A stretch of DNA of 7,024 nt from NCBI GenBank assembly GCA_016199105.1, contig JACQHI010000040.1, positions 1 to 7,024 of the forward strand, given 5' to 3'. Positions 1-6,005 of this stretch are shown in pieces (position 1 is the stretch's first letter; every line of letters begins with the position of its first letter). This DNA comes from Lentisphaerota bacterium. GTDB taxonomy: Bacteria; Verrucomicrobiota; Kiritimatiellia; JAAZAB01. The translations under genes were made by a program, and so were the position numbers. A model generated the notes under the pieces. The model did not search any database and was not told where the DNA came from. It saw only the letters and a list, made by a program, of their open reading frames with translations.

Positions 1-1456
1 CCCCGTCCGCCTCCAGCGGAATGCAGCGGATCGTGACGCCCAGGTCGGCCTTGACCTTGTCCTCCACCGCGGTCTCGCCGCTCCAGTGACTGGAAGCGAA
101 CCCGCCGTGCAGTTCCGGCTTGTCGGGATTGGCGGGGGTGAAAAAACGGTAGAACTCGTCCTTCGAATCGATGGCCCTGGTATTCGCGTCCCGCAGGGCG
201 CGCGCCCGGTTGAGAAGATTCGCCTGCACATCGTCCAGAATGCCGGCGATTTTCGCCGCCAGTTCCGCACGCGGCACGGCCGCGCGGTCTTTGGGACCCT
301 GGTCGCGACGCACCATGGATACCGCCCCGGCGGCGATATCCCGCGGCCCGACTTCGAGCCGGACCGGAACGCCCTTCTTGATCCATGACCAGACCTTGTC
401 GCCGCCCCGCCCCTCCCGGAGGTCCATTTCCACCACGAGCGGGCGCCCGTCATACCGGACCTGCCGCAGCTCGGCGGCCAGCGCCTCGCAATGCGCGAGC
501 ACGTCGGCCTTGGTTTCCTCCTTGTGGAGGACCGGCAGGATGACGATGTGCGCCGGCGCCAGCCGCGGCGGCAACACCAACCCGTCGTCGTCGCTATGGG
601 CCATGACGAGCCCGCCGATCAGCCGCGTGGAGACGCCCCAGGACGTGGTCCAGGCCAGTTGCGACTGGCCCGCGGCATCGAGGAATTTGATCTCGGACGC
701 CTTCGCGAAGTTCTGTCCCAGAAAATGGGATGTGCCCATCTGCAGGGCCTTGCGATCCTGCATCATCCCCTCGATGCAAAAGGTGTCCACGGCGCCGGGG
801 AACCGCTCGGTCGCGGTCTTTTCGCCTTTCAGGACGGGGACGGCCATATAGTGTTCGGCGAAATCGGCATAGACATCGAGCATCTGCCGCGTTTCCTCCC
901 GCGCCTCCGCTTCGCCGGCATGAACCGTATGCCCCTCCTGCCACAGAAATTCCGTGGTCCGAAGGAACAGCCGGGTGCGCATTTCCCAGCGCACGATGTT
1001 CGCCCATTGATTGATCAGCAGCGGCAGGTCCCGGTAGGACTGCACCCACTTGGAGAACATGGCCCCGATGATCGTCTCGGAGGTCGGCCGCACCACCAGC
1101 GGTTCCTCCAGCTCGCCGGCCGGAACGAGCTTGCCGTCCGGCCCGGCTTCCAGGCGGTGATGGGTGACCACCGCGCATTCCTTGGCGAAGCCCTCCACGT
1201 GCTCCGCCTCTTTCTGGAGAAAACTCAAGGGGATGAACAGCGGGAAATAGGCGTTCCGCACGCCGATGGCCTTGAACTTGGCGTCCAGCACGCGCTGGAT
1301 ATTCTCCCAAAGGCTGTAGCCCCAGGGTTTGATCACCATGCACCCGCGCACGGGCGACAGCTCCGCCAGGTCCGCCGCGCGGATCACCTGCTGGTACCAC
1401 TCCGGATAATCCTCCTGCCGCGTGGGCGAAATCGCATGCGTCATTTTTTCGGCCAT
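1..1456 (-). CDS. proS: Prolyl-tRNA synthetase, type 3 (archaeal/eukaryote-like), 3' end cut by window edge
   Basis: Class II aminoacyl-tRNA synthetase that activates proline with ATP and charges tRNA-Pro in the cytoplasm. The minus-strand frame is open from the ATG at 1456 to base 2 (485 codons) and runs off the window. Visible landmarks: RPTSET (residues 123-128), motif 2 RWE (156-158) followed by RTTEFLWQEGHT (166-177), GTSHFLG (241-247), and the motif 3 region with HSDDDGLVLPP (287-297). The anticodon-binding domain begins near residue 302. There is no inserted editing domain between motifs 2 and 3, as is usual for type 3 enzymes rather than the E. coli type. Family members are roughly 480-510 residues, so only about 20-30 C-terminal residues should be missing. 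The start at 1456 is chosen because AAAGGGA (1464-1470) lies 7 nt upstream; an in-frame ATG at 1444 is the alternative. It is divergent from the next gene. The identification is firm. Confidence 0.96.
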   Translation of the reverse strand, partial: MAEKMTHAISPTRQEDYPEWYQQVIRAADLAELSPVRGCMVIKPWGYSLWENIQRVLDAKFKAIGVRNAYFPLFIPLSFLQKEAEHVEGFAKECAVVTHHRLEAGPDGKLVPAGELEEPLVVRPTSETIIGAMFSKWVQSYRDLPLLINQWANIVRWEMRTRLFLRTTEFLWQEGHTVHAGEAEAREETRQMLDVYADFAEHYMAVPVLKGEKTATERFPGAVDTFCIEGMMQDRKALQMGTSHFLGQNFAKASEIKFLDAAGQSQLAWTTSWGVSTRLIGGLVMAHSDDDGLVLPPRLAPAHIVILPVLHKEETKADVLAHCEALAAELRQVRYDGRPLVVEMDLREGRGGDKVWSWIKKGVPVRLEVGPRDIAAGAVSMVRRDQGPKDRAAVPRAELAAKIAGILDDVQANLLNRARALRDANTRAIDSKDEFYRFFTPANPDKPELHGGFASSHWSGETAVEDKVKADLGVTIRCIPLEADG

Positions 1457-1484
1457 TTCGAAATCCCTTTCGTTAAATAGAGAC

Positions 1485-1512
1485 AGCATACCTCCCCGGG
1501 AAACGAAGTCAA
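1485..1512 (-). promoter_or_regulatory. Probable sigma-70-type promoter of proS
   Basis: Read on the minus strand, TTGACT (1507-1512) is separated by 16 bp from TATGCT (1485-1490). These match the -35 and -10 consensus at 5 and 4 of 6 positions. Transcription would begin near 1478 and give a leader of about 22 nt containing the AAAGGGA ribosome binding site. This is a pattern match only. Confidence 0.5.
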
Positions 1513-1527
1513 TTTCCCTTTCCATGA

Positions 1528-1556
1528 TTGACATTTTTTCCGACGGGAAAGAGTAT
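1528..1556 (+). promoter_or_regulatory. Probable promoter of the alpha/alpha-toroid gene, same block as at 3295
   Basis: TTGACA (1528-1533), a perfect -35 hexamer, is followed after 17 bp by GAGTAT (1551-1556), a weak -10 (3 of 6). The start point would be near 1563, two bases before the ATG at 1565, so the transcript would be nearly leaderless. The only purine-rich word, GGGAAAG (1545-1551), is 13 nt from the ATG, too far for a good Shine-Dalgarno. The block recurs before the beta-helix gene with identical spacing of GATTGAC and GGAAAGA. The weak -10 keeps confidence moderate. Confidence 0.5.
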
Positions 1557-1564
1557 TCGGGCCG

Positions 1565-3067
1565 ATGAAGACAACCGCCGACCGTTATCTCCCCTTCGTC
1601 GAACGCACGGCCGAACTCCTCTGGAAACACCAGCGAATCCCGCTGGCCGGCAATCCCCGAGGCACGCCGTTCCTCGTCATTTCCAGCCCTCCATCGGCCG
1701 CCTGGACCTCCATCGCCCTGCGCGAAGACGGGCACTACGACCTCTACCCGATCGAGGAACGCGTGCTGGAATTGAAACCCACCCGGATCGATCTCGCGGC
1801 CTGGGCGTGGCTGGAGCGGCTCTCGGACCTGGTGGGCAATCCCGTGTGGCGCGAGCGCGTGGAGGCGATGGCTCGGGAATTCGCGGTCTATGGATTCGAT
1901 CCGCGCTCGGGCCTTGCCTATCTCGGACAGCAGGCGCAATTCGACGTCGCGAGGCTGGGCCCCACCAGCACGTCTTTCTCCCTGCCCACGTTCAAGCCTG
2001 ATGACGGGATCCCGCTGGACCGGCTCTGGCGCCATGCCGCCTTGCCGATGGACCGGATGTTCAAATCCGCCTACCTCGGGCTCGTCACGCGCCGCGAGGA
2101 TCTGAGCTACAACCGGTTCTGTTATTTTGGCAGCGATGACCGGCCCGGCCTGCCTTTTATGGCCTTCGATCCGTGTCACGTGGCGTTCGGACTGACGGGC
2201 GCCCTTCTGATCCACTGGTGGGTCTTCCACTGGCGGAAGACCCGCTCGACCCAAAGTCTGGGCTGGGCGCAGGCGATGGCCGATAAATGGCTGGCCGCCC
2301 AGCATCCCGAAACAGGGCTGATGCCCCACTGGTTCGGCAGCGACAATCCCGCCGACACCCTCCAGACTCCACGCCACTTTGCCAATGCCAACGACGGCGC
2401 TGTCGCCATCGTCTACCTGGAGGTTGCCCGCCTGCTCCGCGGCGAAACGGACACCGCGGCCGTCGCCCTGCGGGACCAACTCCAGCGGATGGGCGCGCGA
2501 CTCGCCGTCGGAATGGCCCGGTTCGGCTACGACGAGCACGAGCGGATTTTTCCCAACTGGCTCCGCGTGGCGGACGGCAGCGTGGATCGCGACATCATCT
2601 ACTACGCCTTCCCCACCCAGGCGATGAAGGACGAGGCCGTGCGGCGCGATCCGCGCGTTGCGGTGGCCTCGGTCAACGGTGGCGCCGCCCTGTTCCCGTC
2701 CGGCACGGCCTCGCCCTACCACCTGGCGCGCGCGGCCGAACTGACCGGCGATACCGTCCTCCTCGCGCGGTCCGGCCTGCTCGCCGATCATATCATGGAG
2801 CGCGCGGCCACCCTGCAGCGCGCGCCCGGCGAGAAAGGCCCGGGCACCTGCGCCTCCAGCGCCGGCGCCGCCCGCGCCCTGCTCTGCCTCGCGCGCGCCA
2901 CCGGCGATGCGCGCTACCGCGCCCACGCCGCCGTGCTCCTCGATCGGGAATTGGACGCGATCGAGCAAGCTCCGGGTGAAAAGGACCGCGAATGGTGGCG
3001 CTTCCCCTTTCGCAACGCCCTGCTCGGCGCCCTCCTGGATCTGCACGAAACGCCCCCCGTTGAATGA
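1565..3067 (+). CDS. Predicted soluble alpha/alpha-toroid (six-hairpin glycosidase/lyase-like) protein
   Basis: A 500-residue protein that I cannot place in a named family. It looks mostly alpha-helical, with repeated helix pairs joined by Gly/Pro-rich turns: about 8-22, 81-121, 233-258, 279-332, 383-414 and 431-466. Typical hairpin phrases are ARAAELTGD (388-396) and CLARATGDARY (441-451). Aromatic and polar clusters between helices could line a sugar-binding groove: HWWVFHW (217-223), MPHWFGSDNP (253-262), ANANDGA (273-279), DIIYYAFP (343-350) and VNGG (370-373). This arrangement resembles (alpha/alpha)6-toroid glycoside hydrolases and polysaccharide lyases. That class is inference, and no catalytic pair can be named. 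There is no signal peptide or membrane segment, so it is probably cytoplasmic. The start is the only ATG that keeps the full N-terminus; it lacks a good Shine-Dalgarno, consistent with the near-leaderless promoter. Its partner is probably the beta-helix gene downstream. Confidence 0.85.
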   Translation: MKTTADRYLPFVERTAELLWKHQRIPLAGNPRGTPFLVISSPPSAAWTSIALREDGHYDLYPIEERVLELKPTRIDLAAWAWLERLSDLVGNPVWRERVEAMAREFAVYGFDPRSGLAYLGQQAQFDVARLGPTSTSFSLPTFKPDDGIPLDRLWRHAALPMDRMFKSAYLGLVTRREDLSYNRFCYFGSDDRPGLPFMAFDPCHVAFGLTGALLIHWWVFHWRKTRSTQSLGWAQAMADKWLAAQHPETGLMPHWFGSDNPADTLQTPRHFANANDGAVAIVYLEVARLLRGETDTAAVALRDQLQRMGARLAVGMARFGYDEHERIFPNWLRVADGSVDRDIIYYAFPTQAMKDEAVRRDPRVAVASVNGGAALFPSGTASPYHLARAAELTGDTVLLARSGLLADHIMERAATLQRAPGEKGPGTCASSAGAARALLCLARATGDARYRAHAAVLLDRELDAIEQAPGEKDREWWRFPFRNALLGALLDLHETPPVE

Positions 3068-3089
3068 TTTTGTAGTGCCTAAGTTTGCT

Positions 3090-3224
3090 GATGGCCATCT
3101 GCGACGGCTCGCCACAGCCTCGCCCTCCAGGTGCAGGGAAATCGTTGTTCGTGGAGGGCGAGACTGCCTGCCAGGCCATAGCTTCCGAGCGAAGGCTGGT
3201 GGCGAGCCGCAACTTAGCGCCATC
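3090..3224. repeat. Nested inverted-repeat element, MITE/REP-like or structured RNA
   Basis: The outer ends are GATGGC-N10-GGCTCGCCAC (3090-3115) and its inverse GTGGCGAGCC-N10-GCCATC (3199-3224), with equal 10-bp gaps. The core of the outer pair extends to 11 bp, 3105-3115 with 3199-3209. Inside is a second perfect 11-bp pair, CTCGCCCTCCA (3119-3129) with TGGAGGGCGAG (3152-3162). Two smaller hairpins follow: GCCT/AGGC around 3166-3176 and a bulged CTTC/GAAG pair at 3182-3194. The whole could fold as a branched, multi-stem structure. It lies between two genes on the same strand and has no convincing coding frame. No clear target duplication abuts it; ATGAT occurs at 3064-3068 and 3226-3230, which may be chance. 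I infer a dispersed non-autonomous repeat; a cis-acting RNA is the alternative. Confidence 0.7.
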
Positions 3225-3294
3225 CATGATAGACCCCGGACAAAGATGGTGGTTGTATCCTTGCAGTGGTTCGCCGGATTTCCCCGTTTCCCGA

Positions 3295-3323
3295 TTGACT
3301 TTTTCCGCTCATGGAAAGATCAT
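3295..3323 (+). promoter_or_regulatory. Probable promoter of the beta-helix gene, same block as at 1528
   Basis: TTGACT (3295-3300), 17 bp, then GATCAT (3318-3323, 4 of 6 to the -10 consensus). The predicted start point, about 7 nt after the -10, is the A of the ATG at 3330, which would make the message leaderless. Alternatively GGAAAGA (3313-3319), 10 nt from the ATG, serves as a distant ribosome binding site and transcription starts further upstream. Also visible is a TTTCC-N6-GGAAA dyad (3302-3317) that could bind a regulator. Confidence 0.5.
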
Positions 3324-3329
3324 CCGCAC

Positions 3330-4325
3330 ATGGCAACCAATGCGAGTCAATTCGCCAGAATCCTCGGGAACTATCGAAATGCCGACGGTCGTTTTCCCGA
3401 CGGGCTCGAAGACGACGCCGACGACACCCAGGCGCTGCGACTCGCCCTGGCCGAGGGCCCGGGCCTTGTGTTTGTGCCGCCAGGCTCCTATCGTTTCGGG
3501 GACGTGACCGTGCCCCCCGGCGTAACTTTTTTCGGGGCAGGACAAGGCACGGTGGTACGGCTGGCCAAAGGCGCCAAGCGGATTTTTCACCAAAAAGACG
3601 TCAACGACTGGAGGCTTCGGGACATGCGGCTGGACGGCGGGGCCGCGCTGGAGTCCTGGCCGACCCGCCAGGACCTTGGCGAACATGGTGTTGAAGCGAG
3701 CGGTTGCTCCGGATTCGAGATATCCGGGCTTGTCGTCAACAATTTCAATGGAGCCGGCATCCACCTCTCTCACACGGCCGCCAGTCCCTATTGTCAATGG
3801 GCCACCGCCGCGGCTGTGTTCAACATCGCCGCCGGCGGCAACCATACGGGTATTCGACTCGACACCCGCGCGGAATACATGAATGCCTCCATGCTTACGT
3901 GTCAGGGCAACAGTATCGGCTGCGCGATCCACGGGGGGAACGTCAAGATCGCCAACTCCAATTTCACCAATAATCTGACGGGCATGCTCATTGAGGACCA
4001 CGATAACGGCTCCCACGGGGCGATCTCCAATTGCCTCCTCAACCACAACCGGCAATGGGCGCTTCGGGCTCGCCATGTCGCCCATGGGATGTGCCTCGAC
4101 AACTGCGCTTTCTTCTGCGGCGGCATTCACCTCGAACACTGCAAGGGAGTCAACATTTCCGCCAGCATCATTGCCTGCAACGTCACGACCCTCGGCGACG
4201 GCGTCAACCGGATCGCCAATAATTTTATGATCATCCGGAACGAGACTTTCGATTTCTCCCCCACGACGATCATCGAAAGCAATTTCACCGACAAGGGACC
4301 GTGGGAGAAAAACAGCCCGCGCTGA
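3330..4325 (+). CDS. Parallel beta-helix protein, pectate-lyase-like N-terminus
   Basis: A 331-residue protein. The N-terminus DDADDTQALRLALAEGPG (28-45) followed by VFVPPGSYRF (47-56) and a GAGQGTVVRL strand (69-78) is the classic opening of the pectate_lyase_3/right-handed beta-helix fold found in polysaccharide lyases, glycan epimerases and phage tailspikes. Residues 90-320 are short beta rungs rich in N, G, I and S, for example GNVKIANSNFTNNLTGMLI (203-221) and GVNISASIIACNV (273-285). There is no signal peptide. Ten cysteines (126, 155, 191, 198, 235, 255, 259, 263, 271, 283) are unusual and would suit a reducing cytoplasm or metal binding. The frame is open far upstream (ATG at 3246), but that start would add a poorly conserved-looking, aromatic-rich leader; 3330 begins just before the recognisable fold and at the promoter. 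The fold is confident; activity and substrate are unknown. Confidence 0.88.
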   Translation: MATNASQFARILGNYRNADGRFPDGLEDDADDTQALRLALAEGPGLVFVPPGSYRFGDVTVPPGVTFFGAGQGTVVRLAKGAKRIFHQKDVNDWRLRDMRLDGGAALESWPTRQDLGEHGVEASGCSGFEISGLVVNNFNGAGIHLSHTAASPYCQWATAAAVFNIAAGGNHTGIRLDTRAEYMNASMLTCQGNSIGCAIHGGNVKIANSNFTNNLTGMLIEDHDNGSHGAISNCLLNHNRQWALRARHVAHGMCLDNCAFFCGGIHLEHCKGVNISASIIACNVTTLGDGVNRIANNFMIIRNETFDFSPTTIIESNFTDKGPWEKNSPR

Positions 4326-4389
4326 GGCGTAGCAGTCCTTAAGATGGATACGACAGAATACATCGCTTCAACGTGGCAGTGGTGGTCAA

Positions 4390-5667
4390 ATGAAAGACTG
4401 TCGAGCAAAGAATCTATCCAAGCCTGAGCGCCGCTATCTGCGCAAACTCGCGCGCCGGCAGGCGGAACTCGCGGCGCTGCCGGTCATGGCGGAGCGCCGG
4501 CAGATGTGGGTTGACCTCAACGACGGCACCCCCGGGGCGCGGCCGCCGGTCATCGTCGAAACCTGGACTTTCGACCGCGATTTCATGCCGACCGGCATTT
4601 TCCGCTGCGCGTCCGAAGACGGCAAGGTCATCGAACGGCAGCTTCTGCGAAACATCCGCAATCACGAGCTGCTCGACGACGACAAGGTGATGCCGGACAC
4701 CTTCGACATTCCGTGGTTCGTCGCCATCGATGAATTCGGCGTGAAAACCGAACGCGAGTGCGTCAAGGATGCCCAGGGCGTCGAGACCGGCTACCGCTTC
4801 CTCCACCCCATCACGGATTTGAAGCGCGACCTGGGCCTGCTGAAGCCCGCCACCTGCTCCGTGGACCGGGAAGGCACCCTGGCCTACAAGGCCTTCCTAG
4901 AGGAGCTTTTCGGCGACTTTCTGCCCGTCAGAATCCGCAGCGGCACGTATGGCTGCAATATGCTGACCCATCGCGTCGTGGAACTGATGGGCATGGAGGC
5001 GTTTTTCATGGGCATGGCCGACAGCCCCGAGGAGGTTCACCGGCTGATGGCTTTTTTGCGGGACAATGCCTTGCGCGTGATGCGCTGGGCCGAGTCCGAA
5101 CGCTTGCTGGAACTTAACAACGCCAATCAGACCAGCTTCGGCTCAAGCTACAACTTCACAACAAAGCTGCCGGCCCGGGCGGTCAACGGCGGGCCGGTGC
5201 AATTGTCGGACATGTGGGGCAATGCCAACAGCCAGGAAACCGTGGGCATTTCGCCCGGCATGTTCCACGAATTCTGCGCCCCCTACTATCGCGACGTGTG
5301 CGAACCGCTGGGACTCGTTTATTACGGCTGTTGCGAACCCGCCCACCCGTTCTGGGCGGACCTCAAGAACCTGCCGCACCTGAAAAAGATTTCCATTTCC
5401 CGCTGGTGCGACGAGTCGTTCATGGGCGAGGCCCTGCGGGGCACGGATATTGTGTTCTCGCGCAAGCCGGACCCCAACTTCCTGGGGCTTGACGTCGCGC
5501 TGAACGAGGACGGCTGGGCGGGCTGCATCCGGAATACGCTGGAAGCGACGCGCGGCGTGGCCGTGGAATTCATCGTCCGCGACGTTTACACCGTGCACGG
5601 CAACCTTGGGAAACCGCGTCGCGCGGTCGAGATCGCGAGACGGGAAATCGCCCGCCATCACCGCTGA
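4390..5667 (+). CDS. Uroporphyrinogen-decarboxylase-like (URO-D superfamily) protein
   Basis: A 425-residue protein of the URO-D/cobalamin-methyltransferase-like superfamily, whose TIM-barrel members include HemE and the methyltransferases MtaA and CmuA. Visible parts: a charged helical N-terminus with LPVMAERRQMWVDLND (30-45), the central GMEAFFMGMADSPEEVHRLM segment (201-220), LSDMWGNANSQETVGISPGMF (272-292) and the late motif YYGCCEPAHPFW (311-322), then LKKISISRWCDESF (331-344) and SRKPDPNFLG (357-366). It is longer than true HemE (about 350) and lacks the HemE N-terminal signature, so porphyrin synthesis is unlikely. Cys314, Cys315 and Cys340 are candidate metal or corrinoid-chemistry residues by analogy with the zinc-binding cysteines of MtaA-type enzymes; this is inference. 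The ATG at 4390 has no strong Shine-Dalgarno but is the only start preserving the N-terminus. It sits 64 bp after the beta-helix gene with no promoter or terminator visible, so it may be co-transcribed. Confidence 0.9.
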   Translation: MKDCRAKNLSKPERRYLRKLARRQAELAALPVMAERRQMWVDLNDGTPGARPPVIVETWTFDRDFMPTGIFRCASEDGKVIERQLLRNIRNHELLDDDKVMPDTFDIPWFVAIDEFGVKTERECVKDAQGVETGYRFLHPITDLKRDLGLLKPATCSVDREGTLAYKAFLEELFGDFLPVRIRSGTYGCNMLTHRVVELMGMEAFFMGMADSPEEVHRLMAFLRDNALRVMRWAESERLLELNNANQTSFGSSYNFTTKLPARAVNGGPVQLSDMWGNANSQETVGISPGMFHEFCAPYYRDVCEPLGLVYYGCCEPAHPFWADLKNLPHLKKISISRWCDESFMGEALRGTDIVFSRKPDPNFLGLDVALNEDGWAGCIRNTLEATRGVAVEFIVRDVYTVHGNLGKPRRAVEIARREIARHHR

Positions 5668-5718
5668 CGCGAATAAGATTAGGGCATGGTTCAGGCAAGA
5701 GAATAGCCGCAAAAAAGC

Positions 5719-5738
5719 GCAAAGCGAGCTTTGCTCGC
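5719..5738. repeat. Overlapping palindrome/hairpin after the URO-D-like gene
   Basis: GCAAAGC (5719-5725) and GCTTTGC (5728-5734) are perfect inverted arms. The overlapping GCGAGC (5724-5729) and GCTCGC (5733-5738) form a 6-bp stem with a TTT loop. It lies 51 bp after the URO-D-like stop but has no T-run, so it is not a standard intrinsic terminator. It may be the edge of the composite repeat region. Confidence 0.5.
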
Positions 5739-5744
5739 AACCCA

Positions 5745-5789
5745 ACAAAATCAATCTCGACAGAATCATTGACAACAAAATCATTTTAT
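5745..5789. repeat. Three tandem 15-bp units with ACARAATCAWT core
   Basis: The cores ACAAAATCAAT (5745-5755), ACAGAATCATT (5760-5770) and ACAAAATCATT (5775-5785) start exactly 15 bp apart. The last unit is also part of an imperfect palindrome, CAACAAAAT-C-ATTTTATTG (5773-5791). The AT-rich composition contrasts with the GC-rich flanks. It resembles the short dispersed intergenic repeats of many environmental genomes, but iterated protein-binding sites are possible. Confidence 0.65.
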
Positions 5790-5800
5790 TGAAGAGCAGC

Positions 5801-5881
5801 GGTCCCGCCTCGTCCGCCGTCTTGTCCGCCATAACCTTGGCGAAGGCGGAAGCTCCCTGAGCGAAGGCGGAAGGTCCCGCT
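5801..5881. repeat. Nested TCCGCC/GGCGGA inverted repeats with a 21-bp direct repeat
   Basis: TCCGCC occurs at 5813-5818 and 5825-5830, and its inverse GGCGGA at 5845-5850 and 5866-5871, giving two nested 6-bp pairings. GCGAAGGCGGAAG is repeated at 5840-5852 and 5861-5873 (period 21), and GGTCCCGC flanks the block at 5801-5808 and 5873-5880. The minus-strand translation has the low-complexity AFAK..ADKTAD look of repeat-derived false ORFs. Probably a dispersed intergenic repeat. Confidence 0.6.
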
Positions 5882-5935
5882 GTACCGGGGATATGCTCCA
5901 ACAGTACAGCGGGGGCTATGAACCCGCTTCGTTTT
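5876..5935 (+). promoter_or_regulatory. Two mutually exclusive hairpins upstream of the pseudouridine synthase
   Basis: CCCGCTGTAC (5876-5885) pairs perfectly with GTACAGCGGG (5904-5913) around an 18-nt loop. AGCGGG (5908-5913) can instead pair with CCCGCT (5923-5928), a 6-bp hairpin followed by TCGTTTT (5929-5935). The shared AGCGGG makes the two structures alternatives, as in an antiterminator/terminator pair. The terminator-like stem is short and its T-run interrupted, so this may simply be repeat debris. Confidence 0.35.
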
Positions 5936-6005
5936 CACGCTGAGCGTACGTCATAATGCGAATTGCTGTCGCCAAAGCCGGCGGACTTCTGGTATCGTTC
6001 CGGCC

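Larger units (their letters stand above)
5668..6005. other. 338-bp non-coding, repeat-packed intergenic region
   Basis: No convincing gene lies here on either strand. Apparent frames through it, such as the minus-strand extension of the URO-D antisense frame, are formed by the repeats. In order it contains a GCGAGC-TTT-GCTCGC hairpin (5724-5738), three 15-bp tandem units (5745-5789), a TCCGCC/GGCGGA nested repeat with a 21-bp direct repeat (5801-5881), and two mutually exclusive hairpins (5876-5935). The last 70 bases before the pseudouridine synthase hold only a weak promoter candidate, TGGTATCGT (5990-5998), with no matching -35. Confidence 0.7.

Noticed and set aside
594..1400. Minus-strand 268-codon frame within proS
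   Set aside because: It is a shifted frame of the same strand; the proS frame is continuous and shows no frameshift.
491..1480. Long plus-strand open frame (329 codons) across the proS region
   Set aside because: It is antisense to proS, whose minus-strand frame carries all class II motifs. GC-rich codons of proS keep the opposite strand open; the translation is rich in H, R, P and G with no recognisable domain.
2793..3227. Minus-strand 144-codon frame spanning the end of the toroid gene and the nested repeat
   Set aside because: Arg/Gly-rich shadow of the toroid gene combined with repeat sequence; no motif or ribosome binding site.
3064..3230. ATGAT at 3064-3068 and 3226-3230 as a target-site duplication of the nested repeat
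   Set aside because: The copies are not adjacent to the element's ends (21 bp away on the left, 1 bp on the right), and a 5-bp match is easily chance.
2907..3329. Upstream extension of the beta-helix frame
   Set aside because: The frame overlaps the toroid gene and translates the inverted repeat; recognisable fold begins after 3330, where the promoter and ATG coincide.
3309..4139. Minus-strand 276-codon frame opposite the beta-helix gene
   Set aside because: Opposite-strand shadow; the plus-strand frame has the clear pectate-lyase-like N-terminus.
4344..4427. 27-codon ORF with WQWW just before and overlapping the URO-D-like start, considered as a leader peptide
   Set aside because: No Shine-Dalgarno, no following attenuator hairpins, and no tryptophan-related gene nearby; likely chance.
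5143..5901. Minus-strand 252-codon frame over the URO-D-like 3' end and the repeat region
   Set aside because: Its N-terminal part is translated repeat and the rest is antisense to the URO-D-like gene.
5668..6005. CRISPR array or integron attC site in the repeat-rich gap
   Set aside because: Repeats are too short (11-21 bp), with no unique spacers of regular length, no cas genes, and no attC-type consensus or integrase.
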